In this document: piece after piece, positions 35,705 to 45,766 of the stretch
How positions within the stretch are numbered: position 1 is the stretch's first letter
How the letters are laid out: each line of letters starts with the position of its first letter
Source: Bacillota bacterium
GTDB lineage: Bacteria; Bacillota; Limnochordia; DTU087
Length of the DNA: 64,000 bases
Assembly (NCBI GenBank): GCA_012798695.1
Contig: JAAZMR010000023.1
Location: 1-64,000, forward strand
Direction: 5' to 3'
Notes under the pieces: model-generated
What the model was told of the DNA's origin: nothing
Database searches by the model: none
What the model saw: the letters and a program-made list of their open reading frames with translations, nothing else
Program-made: the position numbers and the translations under genes

Positions 35705-38700
35705 GTGTTTGTGCATCTACATGGTCATACCTACTGGTCTTTGCTAGATGGAGCTGCACCACCCAAGGAGCTCTTTAGGCGGGCTGCCGCCTTGGGTATG
35801 CCGGGTATTGCCGTTACAGACCACGGAGCAATGTATGGGACCGCAGAATGCTATCTTATGGCCCAGAAAATAGCGAGGGAGACCGGCAAACAGTTTCGCT
35901 TCATTCCCGGCCTAGAGGCCTATGTTGCACCTCGGAGTCGTTTCGACAAAGAAAAAAGCCAGGGTGATGATGCTAACTGGCATTTGGTGTTATGGGCTCT
36001 GGACAATACCGGGCTATCCATCCTTTATCGGTTGGTTACCCATTCAGAGATGTACTATAAGCCTCGGATCGATAAAGACCTATTGGCTGAGTTGGTTGAG
36101 GAATGCGGACAAGGTCACATTGCCGCAAGTTCCGCCTGTCTTGCCTCAGAGATTAGTTCACATCTTTTGCAGGGTAACTACGCAGGAGCGCGAGAGGCGG
36201 CTGGCCAATACCGAGAAATCCTAGGTGAAGGCAATTTCTTTCTGGAGCTACAAGACCACGGTTTTGAAGAGCAAAGACAGGTTAACCGAGGATTGCTGGG
36301 ACTCCACAAGGACATCGGCTTGCCGCTGATCGCTACGAATGATTACCACTATGTAGAGCCAGAGCATGCTTTCTTGCATGATGTCGTTGTCTGTATTCAA
36401 ACAGGCAAACAGCTGTCTGATCAAGAACGCCTACGTTTTCAGAGCAGCCAAGCATATCTCAAGAGCCCGCAGGAGATGCTGGAACTATTTCCCGATCAAA
36501 GACAAGCTCTCTTCAATACTATAGAGATCATGGAACGATGCCGAGTAGAACTCGATTTTGATACAGTCCACTTACCTCACTTTGAGCTGCCGGAGGGATT
36601 TGCCGGTGCCGATGATTATCTGAGGACCCTAGCTTATCAAGGGGCTGCGCGACGCTTTGGCGAAATCAGTCAAACAGTTAGAGATCGGCTAGACTATGAA
36701 TTAGAAGTAATTGGGGAGATGGGTTACTCTGACTACTTCTTGATTGTGTGGGATTTTGTCCGCTTCGCTCGGAACCAAGGTATTGCCGTGGGCCCAGGCC
36801 GGGGAAGCGCTGCTGGCTCACTAGTTGCTTATTGCCTGAGAATCACCAACATCGATCCACTCCGCTATGGTCTGCTCTTTGAACGTTTCCTAAATCCGGC
36901 CAGAGTGACCTTACCGGATGTGGATATGGATTTTTGCTATCATCGTCGTAATGAAGTGATTGAATATGTTGTACAGAAATACGGTGCAGATCGAACGGCT
37001 CAGATTATTACCTTCGGGACGCTAAAGGCGCGAGCTGCCGTCCGTGATGTAGCGCGGGTAATGGGAATGCCTCTGCGAAAAACGGATGCTATTGCTAAGG
37101 CTATACCGTTTGGGGAGTCACTATCTAGTGCATTAGCAACAACAGCGGAACTCAAGAATGCCTATGAGCAGGACGCCGAATCAAGAAAAGTTCTTGAAAC
37201 GGCGCAGTTTCTTGAAGGTTTCCCCCGACATGCATCCACACATGCCGCAGGGGTGGTCATTGCTCCCAGACCCTTGGAACTCGATATGCCTTTAGGTCGA
37301 CCGGAAAGTGATAAGGTAGTCACACCCTTCGTTACTCAGTATCCGATGGGCGTTCTGGAAGAAATGAAGTTCCTCAAAGTCGATTTCCTGGCTCTACGCA
37401 ATCTCTCCGTGATCCAGACAACGGTCAATTGGGTGCAAAAACTCCGAGGCCTGAGGCTTGATATGGACACACTCCCTATAGATGATGAGGTCACCTACAG
37501 GAACATCTTTCATGCCGGACTGACTGGTGGGATCTTCCAGTTTGAATCAGAGGGAATGCGGCGACTTCTCCAGGAATTTCAACCAGAAAGCCTGGATCAC
37601 TTGACCCTGCTGAATGCCATGTACCGGCCCGGTCCCATGCAATATATTCCCGCCGTGATTCGGAGAAGAAAGGGGCAGGAAGCCATCACATGGCCTCATC
37701 CTGACCTTGAGGAGTTACTGAAGGAAACCTATGGGATCATGGCCTACCAGGAACAGGTAATGGCAGTTGCACATCATTTCGCCGGTTTCTCGCTGGGAGA
37801 AGCCGATCTCTTACGGCGAGCTATGGGGAAAAAGAAGCAAGAAATCATCGATGATGAGCGTGAGAAATTCATCCAGGGAGCCGTATCCCGTGGTTATTCG
37901 GACAAACTGGCTAGACAGATATATGATGACATTGAGAAGTTTGCTGGTTATGGGTTTAACAAGAGCCACGCCTGCGCGTATGCTCTGATAGCTTATCATA
38001 CGGCTTACCTCAAGTGCCATCACCCAACGGAATTCATGGCAGCGTTGCTTACTAGTGTAATGGGTAGGGCAAAAAACGTGAAGCTGGGGGAGTATCTGGA
38101 AGAATGCCGAGACATGGGCATCAAAGTTGAATTGCCGGATATGAATACCAGCCAAGTTACCTTTGTCCCCAATCCCAATGGAAGCATCAGTTTTGGACTC
38201 TCTGCCATCAAGAACGTGGGAGAAAGTGCAGCTGAAGCTATTGTGGCAAATAGAGACTCAGGCCCTTATCAATCACTCCTGGATCTATGCATCCGTACCC
38301 GTCTGAATAGGGATGCGTTGCTTAGCCTCATTCGGGTGGGAGCATTAGATAATCTAGGTGAGTCACGAGCTCAGCTGGAGGCGATTCTGGATCAAGTAAT
38401 GCAAATAGCGGCAGGCTACAGCCGCAGCCAACACCATGGCCAAGGCAGTCTGTTCGACTTGGTCGCCATGGATGCACAGGCCTTCACCTGGGAAGTCGAC
38501 ACAGACATAGCGGAATACGATGAACATAGGCGATTGCAATACGAAAGGGACTTAATCGGGGTCTATCTGTCAGGCCATCCCCTCGACCAGTACTCCAAGC
38601 AGCTGGCAGACTGGGGGGTGACGATTAGTCGAGACCTAGAACAAAAACCACAAAACGAGAGAGTAACTGTAGCCGGAGTAATAGTGGATTGTCGGCGGGT

Positions 38701-39325
38701 CCTGACTCGACACAATGATGAGATGGCTTTCCTGACTGTCGAGGATCAGGCTGGCCCTATGGATATCATCATCTTCCCCCGGGTATACGAGGAATGTCAT
38801 CAACTCTTGTCGGGGGAGTCTCTAACAGTTTTGCTCATAGAAGGTCGTAACGATTCGTCTGTGGAAGAGGTAGACGGTCTAGCCGACGATGAATTGTCTA
38901 TGGGTGAGGATGAACAGCAGCCGGACAGGGAGTTTCAGGCAAAGATCATTGCTTCTGCTTTATATACCATCGATGAGTGGCAACAGAAGATGAAAAGGGA
39001 GAAAGACACCAGGACTTCTGGAAAAAAGATGTCAGCTGAGCAAGCCTGGTCCAGGGATCCAATCATAATCCATGCTGATGGTTTGGGCGAGAGGCGATTG
39101 CTCGAGTTACGAAACCTGCTGCAGGAGTTTGCCGGGGGTATGCCGGTAATCCTTTACTTCGCGGAGCCTTCCAAAACGTATCTCCGCTTAGATGAACGTT
39201 ACTGGGTGGACCCGGCAAGGTTCGAGGAGCTCTGCGTACGGGTAGAGGTCCTGATGGGGAAGGGGCGAGTTCATCGCTCCCGGAAGCAGAGAGGAGAAAC
39301 TGGATGCAGCTTGGATTGGGCATAG
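35705..39325 (+). CDS. dnaE: DNA polymerase III alpha subunit, DnaE type
   Basis: This 1206-residue replicative polymerase starts with a PHP domain (HLHGHTYWSLLDG, VTDHGAMYG), then the polymerase core with GPGRGSAAGSLVAYCL and the catalytic LPDVDMDF (around 403-410), then the C-terminal (HhH)2 and OB-fold region (VTVAGVIVDCRRVLTRHNDEMAFLTVED). The GTG start at 35705 has only a GGATAGGTG upstream. In Bacillota DnaE usually works beside PolC in lagging-strand or error-prone synthesis. polC is not in this window. The 3' end overlaps the hydantoinase gene by 22 bases. Confidence 0.96.
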   Translation: MFVHLHGHTYWSLLDGAAPPKELFRRAAALGMPGIAVTDHGAMYGTAECYLMAQKIARETGKQFRFIPGLEAYVAPRSRFDKEKSQGDDANWHLVLWALDNTGLSILYRLVTHSEMYYKPRIDKDLLAELVEECGQGHIAASSACLASEISSHLLQGNYAGAREAAGQYREILGEGNFFLELQDHGFEEQRQVNRGLLGLHKDIGLPLIATNDYHYVEPEHAFLHDVVVCIQTGKQLSDQERLRFQSSQAYLKSPQEMLELFPDQRQALFNTIEIMERCRVELDFDTVHLPHFELPEGFAGADDYLRTLAYQGAARRFGEISQTVRDRLDYELEVIGEMGYSDYFLIVWDFVRFARNQGIAVGPGRGSAAGSLVAYCLRITNIDPLRYGLLFERFLNPARVTLPDVDMDFCYHRRNEVIEYVVQKYGADRTAQIITFGTLKARAAVRDVARVMGMPLRKTDAIAKAIPFGESLSSALATTAELKNAYEQDAESRKVLETAQFLEGFPRHASTHAAGVVIAPRPLELDMPLGRPESDKVVTPFVTQYPMGVLEEMKFLKVDFLALRNLSVIQTTVNWVQKLRGLRLDMDTLPIDDEVTYRNIFHAGLTGGIFQFESEGMRRLLQEFQPESLDHLTLLNAMYRPGPMQYIPAVIRRRKGQEAITWPHPDLEELLKETYGIMAYQEQVMAVAHHFAGFSLGEADLLRRAMGKKKQEIIDDEREKFIQGAVSRGYSDKLARQIYDDIEKFAGYGFNKSHACAYALIAYHTAYLKCHHPTEFMAALLTSVMGRAKNVKLGEYLEECRDMGIKVELPDMNTSQVTFVPNPNGSISFGLSAIKNVGESAAEAIVANRDSGPYQSLLDLCIRTRLNRDALLSLIRVGALDNLGESRAQLEAILDQVMQIAAGYSRSQHHGQGSLFDLVAMDAQAFTWEVDTDIAEYDEHRRLQYERDLIGVYLSGHPLDQYSKQLADWGVTISRDLEQKPQNERVTVAGVIVDCRRVLTRHNDEMAFLTVEDQAGPMDIIIFPRVYEECHQLLSGESLTVLLIEGRNDSSVEEVDGLADDELSMGEDEQQPDREFQAKIIASALYTIDEWQQKMKREKDTRTSGKKMSAEQAWSRDPIIIHADGLGERRLLELRNLLQEFAGGMPVILYFAEPSKTYLRLDERYWVDPARFEELCVRVEVLMGKGRVHRSRKQRGETGCSLDWA

Positions 39326-41391
39326 ATGCTGGAGGCACTTATACAGATACCGTACTATATGATTTTCAGCAGCGACTTGTGGTTGGGAAAGGCAAGGCAC
39401 TGACGACTAAAGATGATTATGCCGTTGGAATCGCCAATTCTTTAGAGCAAATCCTCATTGCTGATCCCCAAGCCATAGACTTAGTAGGGCTGTCTACTAC
39501 GTTGGCCACGAATGCCTTGGTTGAGGGAAAAGGAGCTCGGGCAGGACTGCTTTTGATCGGGTATGATCTTGAACTGGTACAACGATTTCTCCAAGTAGCC
39601 CCGTACTGGATAGTAGCTGGTGGGCATGATATGCGAGGCAACGAAAGGGCTCCACTGGACAAAGAAGAAGTGCGTCGAGTAGTGGCGGCCATGGCTGACG
39701 AAGTAGAGGTGATCGCTGTCTCGGAAATGGGTGGGGCGGTTAACCCTGACCATGAGCACCGAGTCCAAGCGCTGATCAAAAGGGAATATGGCATTCCAGC
39801 CATTACCGGGCACGAGCTGAGCACCGAAATGGACTCCATGAAAAGGGCGACAACCGTGTTTTGGAATGCGCGGTTGATTCCTATTCTTTTGGAACTAATT
39901 GAGGCAGTGACTGGTGTGCTTGAGGCTCGGGGCATTACCGCTCCCATCATGCTGGAACGCAGTGATGGAACCTTGATGGGTGAAAGACTGGCTCGCCGAC
40001 GGCCTATTGAGACGCTAATGTCTGGCCCAGTAGCAAGTGTCTATGGTGCCCTACATTTGACTGACTGTCAAGATGCATTGGTCATTGACATGGGCGGCAC
40101 AACTACAGATATTGGTTTGGTGCGCAACGGTCAACCCCGTCTGCGCAACAGTGGTGCTCGTATCGGAGTATACCGGACAACCGTGAAAACCTTGGATTTG
40201 CATACTACCGGTTTGGGCGGTGATAGCGAACTCGTCATCAAGCAAGATGGAAGCCTTGCCATAGGACCCAAGAGGGTGATGCCTGTTAGCTATGCAGCTC
40301 AATTATGCCCAGCTATAGCCGAGGAATTGGGAAATTGGGATAAGATCCAGTGTGAGCACGTCGACGCTGCTTTGCTGCCCCCTGTAGAGTTTTTCATTGC
40401 AGTAAAGCAAAGTGGGCACCAGGGCTCTTCCATTAGTAATATGAGCCATGCTTTGGGTATGGGCGAACGCGAACAAGCAATTTTCGAAGCCTTACAGACT
40501 CTGGGAGGCGCCTCCCGCTTTCGACTTGCTCGGGCCATAGGCTATTCCTACCCATCTTTACTGCACATGGATGGTTTGGAGTCAGAAGGCCTTGTCTACA
40601 GGGTAGGTTTGACACCTACGGATATTTTGCATGTATTGGGTACAATGAATCTTTGGGAAGCTGATGCTGCTAAGCAGGCAGTCAGAGCTTTTGCACATCG
40701 TTGGGAAGAAACTATGGAATCTACCTGTCAGGCGGTACTTCAAACTATGCACCAGCGCTTAGCAGAACAAGCTGTGAACGTAATTTTGGCCGAGACCAAT
40801 CAAGCGAGTAACAGTTCGAATGGAAGAAGATCACGTGTGGGAACTCTTTGGATGCGCCAATCCGAGGCGATCCCTTCAATGGAGGATTGCCCCATATGCC
40901 AGTATCTCTTGCAGACGGGTCTTAACGGGACTAGTGATCAGCCTTTGGAATGTAACGTGAAGATCAATTTGCCGATTGTGGCAGTAGGGGCACCAGTAGA
41001 AGCATATTTCCCCACATTAGCCAGGGCAATCGGAACAGAACTGCATATTCCGGAAAATGCGGATGTAGCCAATGCTATAGGTGCTATCACCGGCAATATC
41101 GCTGTAGCCGTAGAAGTTGTGGTTGCCGCTACCGGAGATGGTTACTATATTATCCAGGGAATACCAAGAAACAACAGCTTTGAGGACTTGGAGGAGGCGA
41201 ATGCGGCCGCAATCGCCTATGTGACTAATAAGGCCAGAGAGCAGGCGATAGAGGCGGGAGCCGAAGCAGTAAATATTGATGTCACTGAGGAAGAGGTCAT
41301 TTCGCAAGTGGGGGATGAGGATTGTCAAGCGCTTTTTTTGCATAAGAAGATCGTAGCCCGGGCCACGGGGCGACCTCAGACCAGGGTGTAG
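39304..41391 (+). CDS. Hydantoinase/oxoprolinase A-type protein
   Basis: This 695-residue actin-fold protein begins GIDAGGTYTDTVLYD and has VGLSTTLATNALVEGKGARAGLLLIGYD and VIDMGGTTTDIGLV, the phosphate motifs of hydantoinase A. The family hydrolyses hydantoins or 5-oxoproline with ATP, normally with a HyuB partner, which is absent. At about residues 376-430 there is a winged-helix-like segment (SRFRLARAIGYSYPSLL, then LESEGLVYR). A CPICQYLL cysteine pair lies near residue 525. GAGGAGAAACTGG precedes the ATG within dnaE. Substrate unknown. Confidence 0.82.
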   Translation: MQLGLGIDAGGTYTDTVLYDFQQRLVVGKGKALTTKDDYAVGIANSLEQILIADPQAIDLVGLSTTLATNALVEGKGARAGLLLIGYDLELVQRFLQVAPYWIVAGGHDMRGNERAPLDKEEVRRVVAAMADEVEVIAVSEMGGAVNPDHEHRVQALIKREYGIPAITGHELSTEMDSMKRATTVFWNARLIPILLELIEAVTGVLEARGITAPIMLERSDGTLMGERLARRRPIETLMSGPVASVYGALHLTDCQDALVIDMGGTTTDIGLVRNGQPRLRNSGARIGVYRTTVKTLDLHTTGLGGDSELVIKQDGSLAIGPKRVMPVSYAAQLCPAIAEELGNWDKIQCEHVDAALLPPVEFFIAVKQSGHQGSSISNMSHALGMGEREQAIFEALQTLGGASRFRLARAIGYSYPSLLHMDGLESEGLVYRVGLTPTDILHVLGTMNLWEADAAKQAVRAFAHRWEETMESTCQAVLQTMHQRLAEQAVNVILAETNQASNSSNGRRSRVGTLWMRQSEAIPSMEDCPICQYLLQTGLNGTSDQPLECNVKINLPIVAVGAPVEAYFPTLARAIGTELHIPENADVANAIGAITGNIAVAVEVVVAATGDGYYIIQGIPRNNSFEDLEEANAAAIAYVTNKAREQAIEAGAEAVNIDVTEEEVISQVGDEDCQALFLHKKIVARATGRPQTRV

Positions 41392-41415
41392 TGTATTTCC
41401 TATGGGGGTGTCAAC

Positions 41416-43110
41416 ATGGAGCCGAATAACTCCTATGTGCATGTAGAAATTGAAGGAATAGGAAGACGCAAAGTGGAGGCCGGGATCACTCTTCAGAGGC
41501 TCGCCCAAGATTGCTGGCCCAAGACTTGGCGCAAGGTAGTTGCAGCTTACGTCGATAATGATCTGCGTGAATTGACCCAAACCATCACGCGAGATTGTGT
41601 CATCTGCTTTTTTGGGGTGGAAGTCAAGGATGGATATCGTATCTATCAGCGTAGTGCTACCTTTATTCTGATCCGCGCCGCTCGAGAGATTCTACCGGGA
41701 TGTAGAGTGACTATCGAGCATTCTCTCAGCAATGGCCTCTATGGTGAGATCCACTACAAGAGAGCCCTGACGGAAAAAGATCTGAAAGGCATTGAGCAGA
41801 GAATGATGGAGATCGTTGCTCGAGATGAACCTTTTGAGAAAATGGTTGTACCTAAATCAGCCGCCAGAGAGCTTTTTCTGAAAGACAGGCAATTTGACAA
41901 GGTCAACCTCCTCAAATATCGCGAAGCTGATACAATCAATATTTACCGGTGTGGATGGTTTCACGATTATTTTTATGGCTATATGGTGCCTAGTGCCGGA
42001 TACCTATCTAAGTTCCGGTTACGTTTCTACCTACCCGGGTTTATCTTACAGGTCCCAGACCCTCAAAACCCAGACACGATCCCACCGTACCGAGAGCAAC
42101 CGAAACTGGCCAGTGTTCATCGCGAGGCAGAGCATTGGGGCAACATCCTCAATGTAGGGACTGTATCGGCCCTCAACGACATTATTGCCAATGGAGGCAG
42201 TGGAGATCTGGTCCGTATAGCAGAAGCACTGCATGAAAAGAAAATCGCGCAGATGGCAGACATGATTTTAGAGAGACATGAAACATTGCGGGTTATTCTG
42301 ATTGCCGGCCCATCATCCTCAGGCAAGACCACTTTTGCCCAACGATTGTCCATTCAGCTGCGAGTCAATGGTCTGCGGCCGGTGGCCCTTCACCTCGATG
42401 ATTACTTCTTGGATCGGGACAAAACCCCCAAAAACGAAAAAGGTGAATACGACTTTGAATCCATAGAAGCCATCGACCTGGCTTTGTTCAATAGTCAACT
42501 ATCAGAATTGATTCAAGGCGAGGAGGTAGAGGTGCCCTCCTTTGATTTCATCAGTGGGCAACGGCAATATACGGGCAAAAAGCTAAGAGTAGCACCCGAT
42601 GAGCCGATTATTATCGAAGGGATCCACGGTCTCAATGACCGGCTGACTCAGTCAATTCCAAGTGGTAACAAGTTTAAGATATATATCAGTGCTTTGACAC
42701 AGCTAAATATCGATGATCATAATCGGATTCCAACCACTGATGTCCGCCTCCTCAGGCGCATGGTTAGGGACCATCAGTTCCGTTCTCATTCTGCTCACGA
42801 TACCTTAGGACATTGGGGCGCCGTCCGGCAAGGAGAGAGAAGGAACATTTTCCCATTTCAGGAACAGGCTGATGTCATGTTTAACTCGGCTCTTACCTAT
42901 GAGCTTGCCGTCCTCAAGCGACATGCAGAGCCCCTGCTGCAGACAATTCGCAGACAGGATCCCGGCTATATTGAAGCTAAACGGCTGCTAAAGTTTCTAA
43001 GTTACTTCTTGCCTCTTGATGAAAAAGACGTACCAGCTACTTCCATCCTACGAGAGTTTGTTGGCGGCAGTTGTTTCCATGAGACAATTCCCACCAATGA
43101 TGACGTATAA
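41416..43110 (+). CDS. TGS-domain uridine kinase-like nucleoside kinase
   Basis: This 564-residue protein combines an N-terminal TGS-like domain (about 5-65) and a threonyl-tRNA synthetase editing-like (SAD) region around ATFILIRAAREILPG and EHSLSNGLYGEIHY, with a C-terminal phosphoribulokinase/uridine kinase domain. The P-loop is AGPSSSGKTTFAQRL (about 294-308), followed by LHLDDYFLDRD and PIIIEGIHGLND. This architecture is widespread in Clostridia and Thermotogae and is annotated as nucleoside kinase; the true substrate is unproven. GGGGGTGTCAAC precedes the ATG. It probably ends the cysE-to-kinase operon. Confidence 0.88.
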   Translation: MEPNNSYVHVEIEGIGRRKVEAGITLQRLAQDCWPKTWRKVVAAYVDNDLRELTQTITRDCVICFFGVEVKDGYRIYQRSATFILIRAAREILPGCRVTIEHSLSNGLYGEIHYKRALTEKDLKGIEQRMMEIVARDEPFEKMVVPKSAARELFLKDRQFDKVNLLKYREADTINIYRCGWFHDYFYGYMVPSAGYLSKFRLRFYLPGFILQVPDPQNPDTIPPYREQPKLASVHREAEHWGNILNVGTVSALNDIIANGGSGDLVRIAEALHEKKIAQMADMILERHETLRVILIAGPSSSGKTTFAQRLSIQLRVNGLRPVALHLDDYFLDRDKTPKNEKGEYDFESIEAIDLALFNSQLSELIQGEEVEVPSFDFISGQRQYTGKKLRVAPDEPIIIEGIHGLNDRLTQSIPSGNKFKIYISALTQLNIDDHNRIPTTDVRLLRRMVRDHQFRSHSAHDTLGHWGAVRQGERRNIFPFQEQADVMFNSALTYELAVLKRHAEPLLQTIRRQDPGYIEAKRLLKFLSYFLPLDEKDVPATSILREFVGGSCFHETIPTNDDV

Positions 43111-43324
43111 ACAGAAATGGTGACAAATTAATGTAACTGTAACATACACAGGCAGGAATCCCCTCCATGAGCAGGAATATATTAGTTAAACGGAGTCATT
43201 ACTAAGAGGGTATTGTTACTAATTCATTGCAGACCCGTTGCGTTTGACTATACATCCTGCACATCACTTGCTAGACTAATGGCATTTCAACGCCAAATGG
43301 AACTAAGTAGCGGGAGGGGATAAA

Positions 43325-44113
43325 ATGCTGGCATTGGAAATGGTCCCTGATAGGAATGTCTCGTACAGGCGGGATAAACAGCTGGTGGCAGAGTATCTCT
43401 TGTTGTATGAACGAAACCGTTCACCGGAATTACTCGAAATACTGGTACTGGCCCACTGGGAACTGGTAGAGTATCTAGCCTCGAAATTTACTAAAGATCC
43501 CCAGCTACGAGAAGATCTGGTACAAGTTGGCGGCATTGGTCTTACTAAAGCTCTTCAACGATTTGAGAGCAACCGAAAAGTACAGTTTGTGACTTATGCA
43601 ACACCGACTATTATTGGAGAGATCAAACGTTATCTGAGGGATAGTACGTGGAGTGTGAAGATCGGCCGTGAAGCTAAGAAATTGCACTATCAGATGGAAG
43701 AAGCGAGAGTCTACCTCTCCAATAAGCTGGGCCGAACTCCGACACTTAGTGATATCAGCCAGTGGCTAAATGTAGAAGAAGAGAAGCTTCTAGAGGCTTT
43801 GGAAGCGGGCCCCAATCGCGTGTCTGCTTCCCTCCAACAGGAAACCAGTGGTGATGAACTGTTTCTCGAAGATTTTCTGGGAGTGCCGGATAGCGATTAT
43901 GACGCGGTGGAAAATCGGTTACTACTCAGGGATATGATGGCAGACATAGCGCCTAGAGAGCGCCAGATCTTATATCTGCGCCATGTGGAAGGGCTTTCTC
44001 AAAGCATGGTGGGAGAGATGTTGGGCATATCGCAAATGCACGTATCTCGCTTGGAGCGGAGGACATTGTCCAGGCTGCGGACAGCCGTTTCGTCCTGCAG
44101 CCTATGTACCTAA
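43325..44113 (+). CDS. RNA polymerase sigma factor, SigB/SigF/SigG subfamily
   Basis: This 262-residue sigma-70 group 3 factor has region 2 (DLVQVGGIGLTKALQRFESNRKVQFVTYATPTIIGEIKRYLRDSTW), region 3 (TLSDISQWLNVEEEKL) and a region 4 helix-turn-helix (LSQSMVGEMLGISQMHVSRLERRTLSRLR). The order and length match SigF/SigG of sporulation or SigB of stress response. No anti-sigma (SpoIIAB/RsbW) or anti-anti-sigma gene is adjacent, so which one it is cannot be told. The Shine-Dalgarno GGGAGGGGAT is strong. A terminator follows immediately, so it is monocistronic. Confidence 0.9.
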   Translation: MLALEMVPDRNVSYRRDKQLVAEYLLLYERNRSPELLEILVLAHWELVEYLASKFTKDPQLREDLVQVGGIGLTKALQRFESNRKVQFVTYATPTIIGEIKRYLRDSTWSVKIGREAKKLHYQMEEARVYLSNKLGRTPTLSDISQWLNVEEEKLLEALEAGPNRVSASLQQETSGDELFLEDFLGVPDSDYDAVENRLLLRDMMADIAPRERQILYLRHVEGLSQSMVGEMLGISQMHVSRLERRTLSRLRTAVSSCSLCT

Positions 44114-44132
44114 TGTACCTAAAGAAAACGCG

Positions 44133-44176
44133 AAGGCCAGGAGCATAAAGCACTATGGCGGTTCTCTGGCCTTTTT
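44133..44176 (+). terminator. Terminator of the sigma factor gene
   Basis: AAGGCCAG (44133-44140) pairs with CTGGCCTT (44166-44173), extended by GAG/CTC across a bulge, followed by six T. Confidence 0.85.
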
Positions 44177-44305
44177 TCATTTTCGTATGGTCCTGTTCTG
44201 CAAATGCTTACCTCCCTTTCCACATCACTAGTGATATAATAATGCGTGCCAAGCTCATGCCAAGTAGAGCAATAATGCTGTCTTGCTGGGAGAGGAAAAG
44301 CGATT

Positions 44306-45220
44306 ATGGCCTGTTTCAGGCAACAACTATCGATACATATTGGTGAGGGAGCCCAAGAGGCGTTGAATGATCAGCATATGACTAATGAGACTGCCAGGCA
44401 TGTTGAGAAAGGGTATCCTAAGGAGGAAGAACAGACTCAACCTCCGCGTTTGGGATTGGCCCTTGGTGGAGGTGCTGCCCGGGGGATTGCCCATGTTGGG
44501 GTATTACAGGTCTTATGGGAAAACGAAATCCCAATCAAAGCCATTGCCGGCACTAGTGCCGGTGCTATGGCTGGTGCTATTGTAGCTGCTGGGCATACGC
44601 CTGATGACCTAGCCGAAATCGCCAGAACCAGCAACTGGTGGTTTCTGGCCAAAGACGTGTCACTGAGGGCAGGCTTGCTGCGCTCTGCGGGTATAGAGAG
44701 ATGGTTAAGGCGTCATACGCAAGGCAAGACGTTTCGGGATCTTGAGGTACCATTGGCAGTAGTTACCTCCGATCTGATTAGTGGTGAGACAGTGGTCTTT
44801 ACCAGTGGAGATGTAGCGTGGGCAGCTCGGGTGAGTGCCACGGTTCCCGGTATTTACGCTCCGGTAGAATACCGGGGCCGCTTACTGGTAGATGGCGGAC
44901 TCACACAGAATGTCCCCGTGACTACCGCTCTCGCAATGGATGTAGATGTAATTCTAGCAGTCAGTCTCAATGGCTCATTTTTAGATAGTGGACCACCCGA
45001 GCGGCCGGCGGAAGCAATCCAACAAGCTATCAGCATATTGCAGCGGGCCCATGTGAAGGAGCAGATCAGCCAAGCTCATCTGACCATCACCCCCAATCTG
45101 GAAGGATTGGGGTTAACGGATTTTCGCGCTGTGGACGAATTCATCCAGTTGGGTAGGGAAGCAATGGAGAGAGCATTGCCAGACTTGCAGTCTATACTAC
45201 AGAAAGGGACGAAAGAGTAG
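44306..45220 (+). CDS. Patatin-like phospholipase (RssA/NTE type)
   Basis: This serine acyl hydrolase of about 304 residues has the oxyanion motif GLALGGGAARGIAHVGV (about 48-64), the nucleophile elbow GTSAGAM (about 81-87) and the catalytic aspartate in VDGGLTQNVP (about 196-205), giving the Ser-Asp dyad of patatins. It likely cleaves membrane lipids or esters. The first 45 residues are not conserved, so a later start is possible; the ATG at 44306 follows GAGAGGAAAAG. It ends 3 bases before purE and is probably co-transcribed with it. Confidence 0.88.
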   Translation: MACFRQQLSIHIGEGAQEALNDQHMTNETARHVEKGYPKEEEQTQPPRLGLALGGGAARGIAHVGVLQVLWENEIPIKAIAGTSAGAMAGAIVAAGHTPDDLAEIARTSNWWFLAKDVSLRAGLLRSAGIERWLRRHTQGKTFRDLEVPLAVVTSDLISGETVVFTSGDVAWAARVSATVPGIYAPVEYRGRLLVDGGLTQNVPVTTALAMDVDVILAVSLNGSFLDSGPPERPAEAIQQAISILQRAHVKEQISQAHLTITPNLEGLGLTDFRAVDEFIQLGREAMERALPDLQSILQKGTKE

Positions 45221-45223
45221 CAT

Positions 45224-45766
45224 ATGGATATACGACGAGAATCAAAGAATAACCCACTCATTGGAGTCGTAATCGGCAGTGATAGTGATTTGCCGATCAT
45301 GGCACCTGGTTTGGAGATACTGGAAAAATGGGGAATACCTTTCGAAGTGCATATCTTATCAGCCCACCGCACCCCAACTGCAGCGGCTGATTATGCCCAG
45401 ACTGCCAGGGACCGTGGTTTGAAAGTGATCATCGCTGGGGCGGGAATGGCCGCGCATCTGCCCGGAGTATTGGCTGCTTACACTACTCTTCCAGTGGTTG
45501 GTGTGCCAATAGCTAGTGGGGAACTAAAAGGAGTTGATGCCCTCTACGCCATTGTGCAGATGCCATCAGGTGTACCGGTAGCATCGGTCGGAATCAATGC
45601 TGGGAAAAACGCCGTAATACTGGCGATAGAGATTCTAGGCTTGACTGGTTCAGTTTGGCAAGATAAGCTAGAAGCGTATCGGAAAGATCAAGCAGAGGGG
45701 ATTTCAGTCAAGAACGCCCGATTGCAGGAATTGGGATACCATAAGTACTTAGATAGTGCAAAATGA
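45224..45766 (+). CDS. purE: N5-carboxyaminoimidazole ribonucleotide mutase
   Basis: PurE moves the carboxyl group from N5-CAIR to CAIR in purine synthesis. The 180-residue protein has IGSDSDLPIMAPG, VHILSAHRTP (active-site histidine) and GAGMAAHLPGVLAAYTTLPVVGVP. It follows the patatin gene by 3 bases and is cut off from the other pur genes by the promoter and riboswitch at 45854-46080. purK and purB are not beside it. Confidence 0.96.
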   Translation: MDIRRESKNNPLIGVVIGSDSDLPIMAPGLEILEKWGIPFEVHILSAHRTPTAAADYAQTARDRGLKVIIAGAGMAAHLPGVLAAYTTLPVVGVPIASGELKGVDALYAIVQMPSGVPVASVGINAGKNAVILAIEILGLTGSVWQDKLEAYRKDQAEGISVKNARLQELGYHKYLDSAK

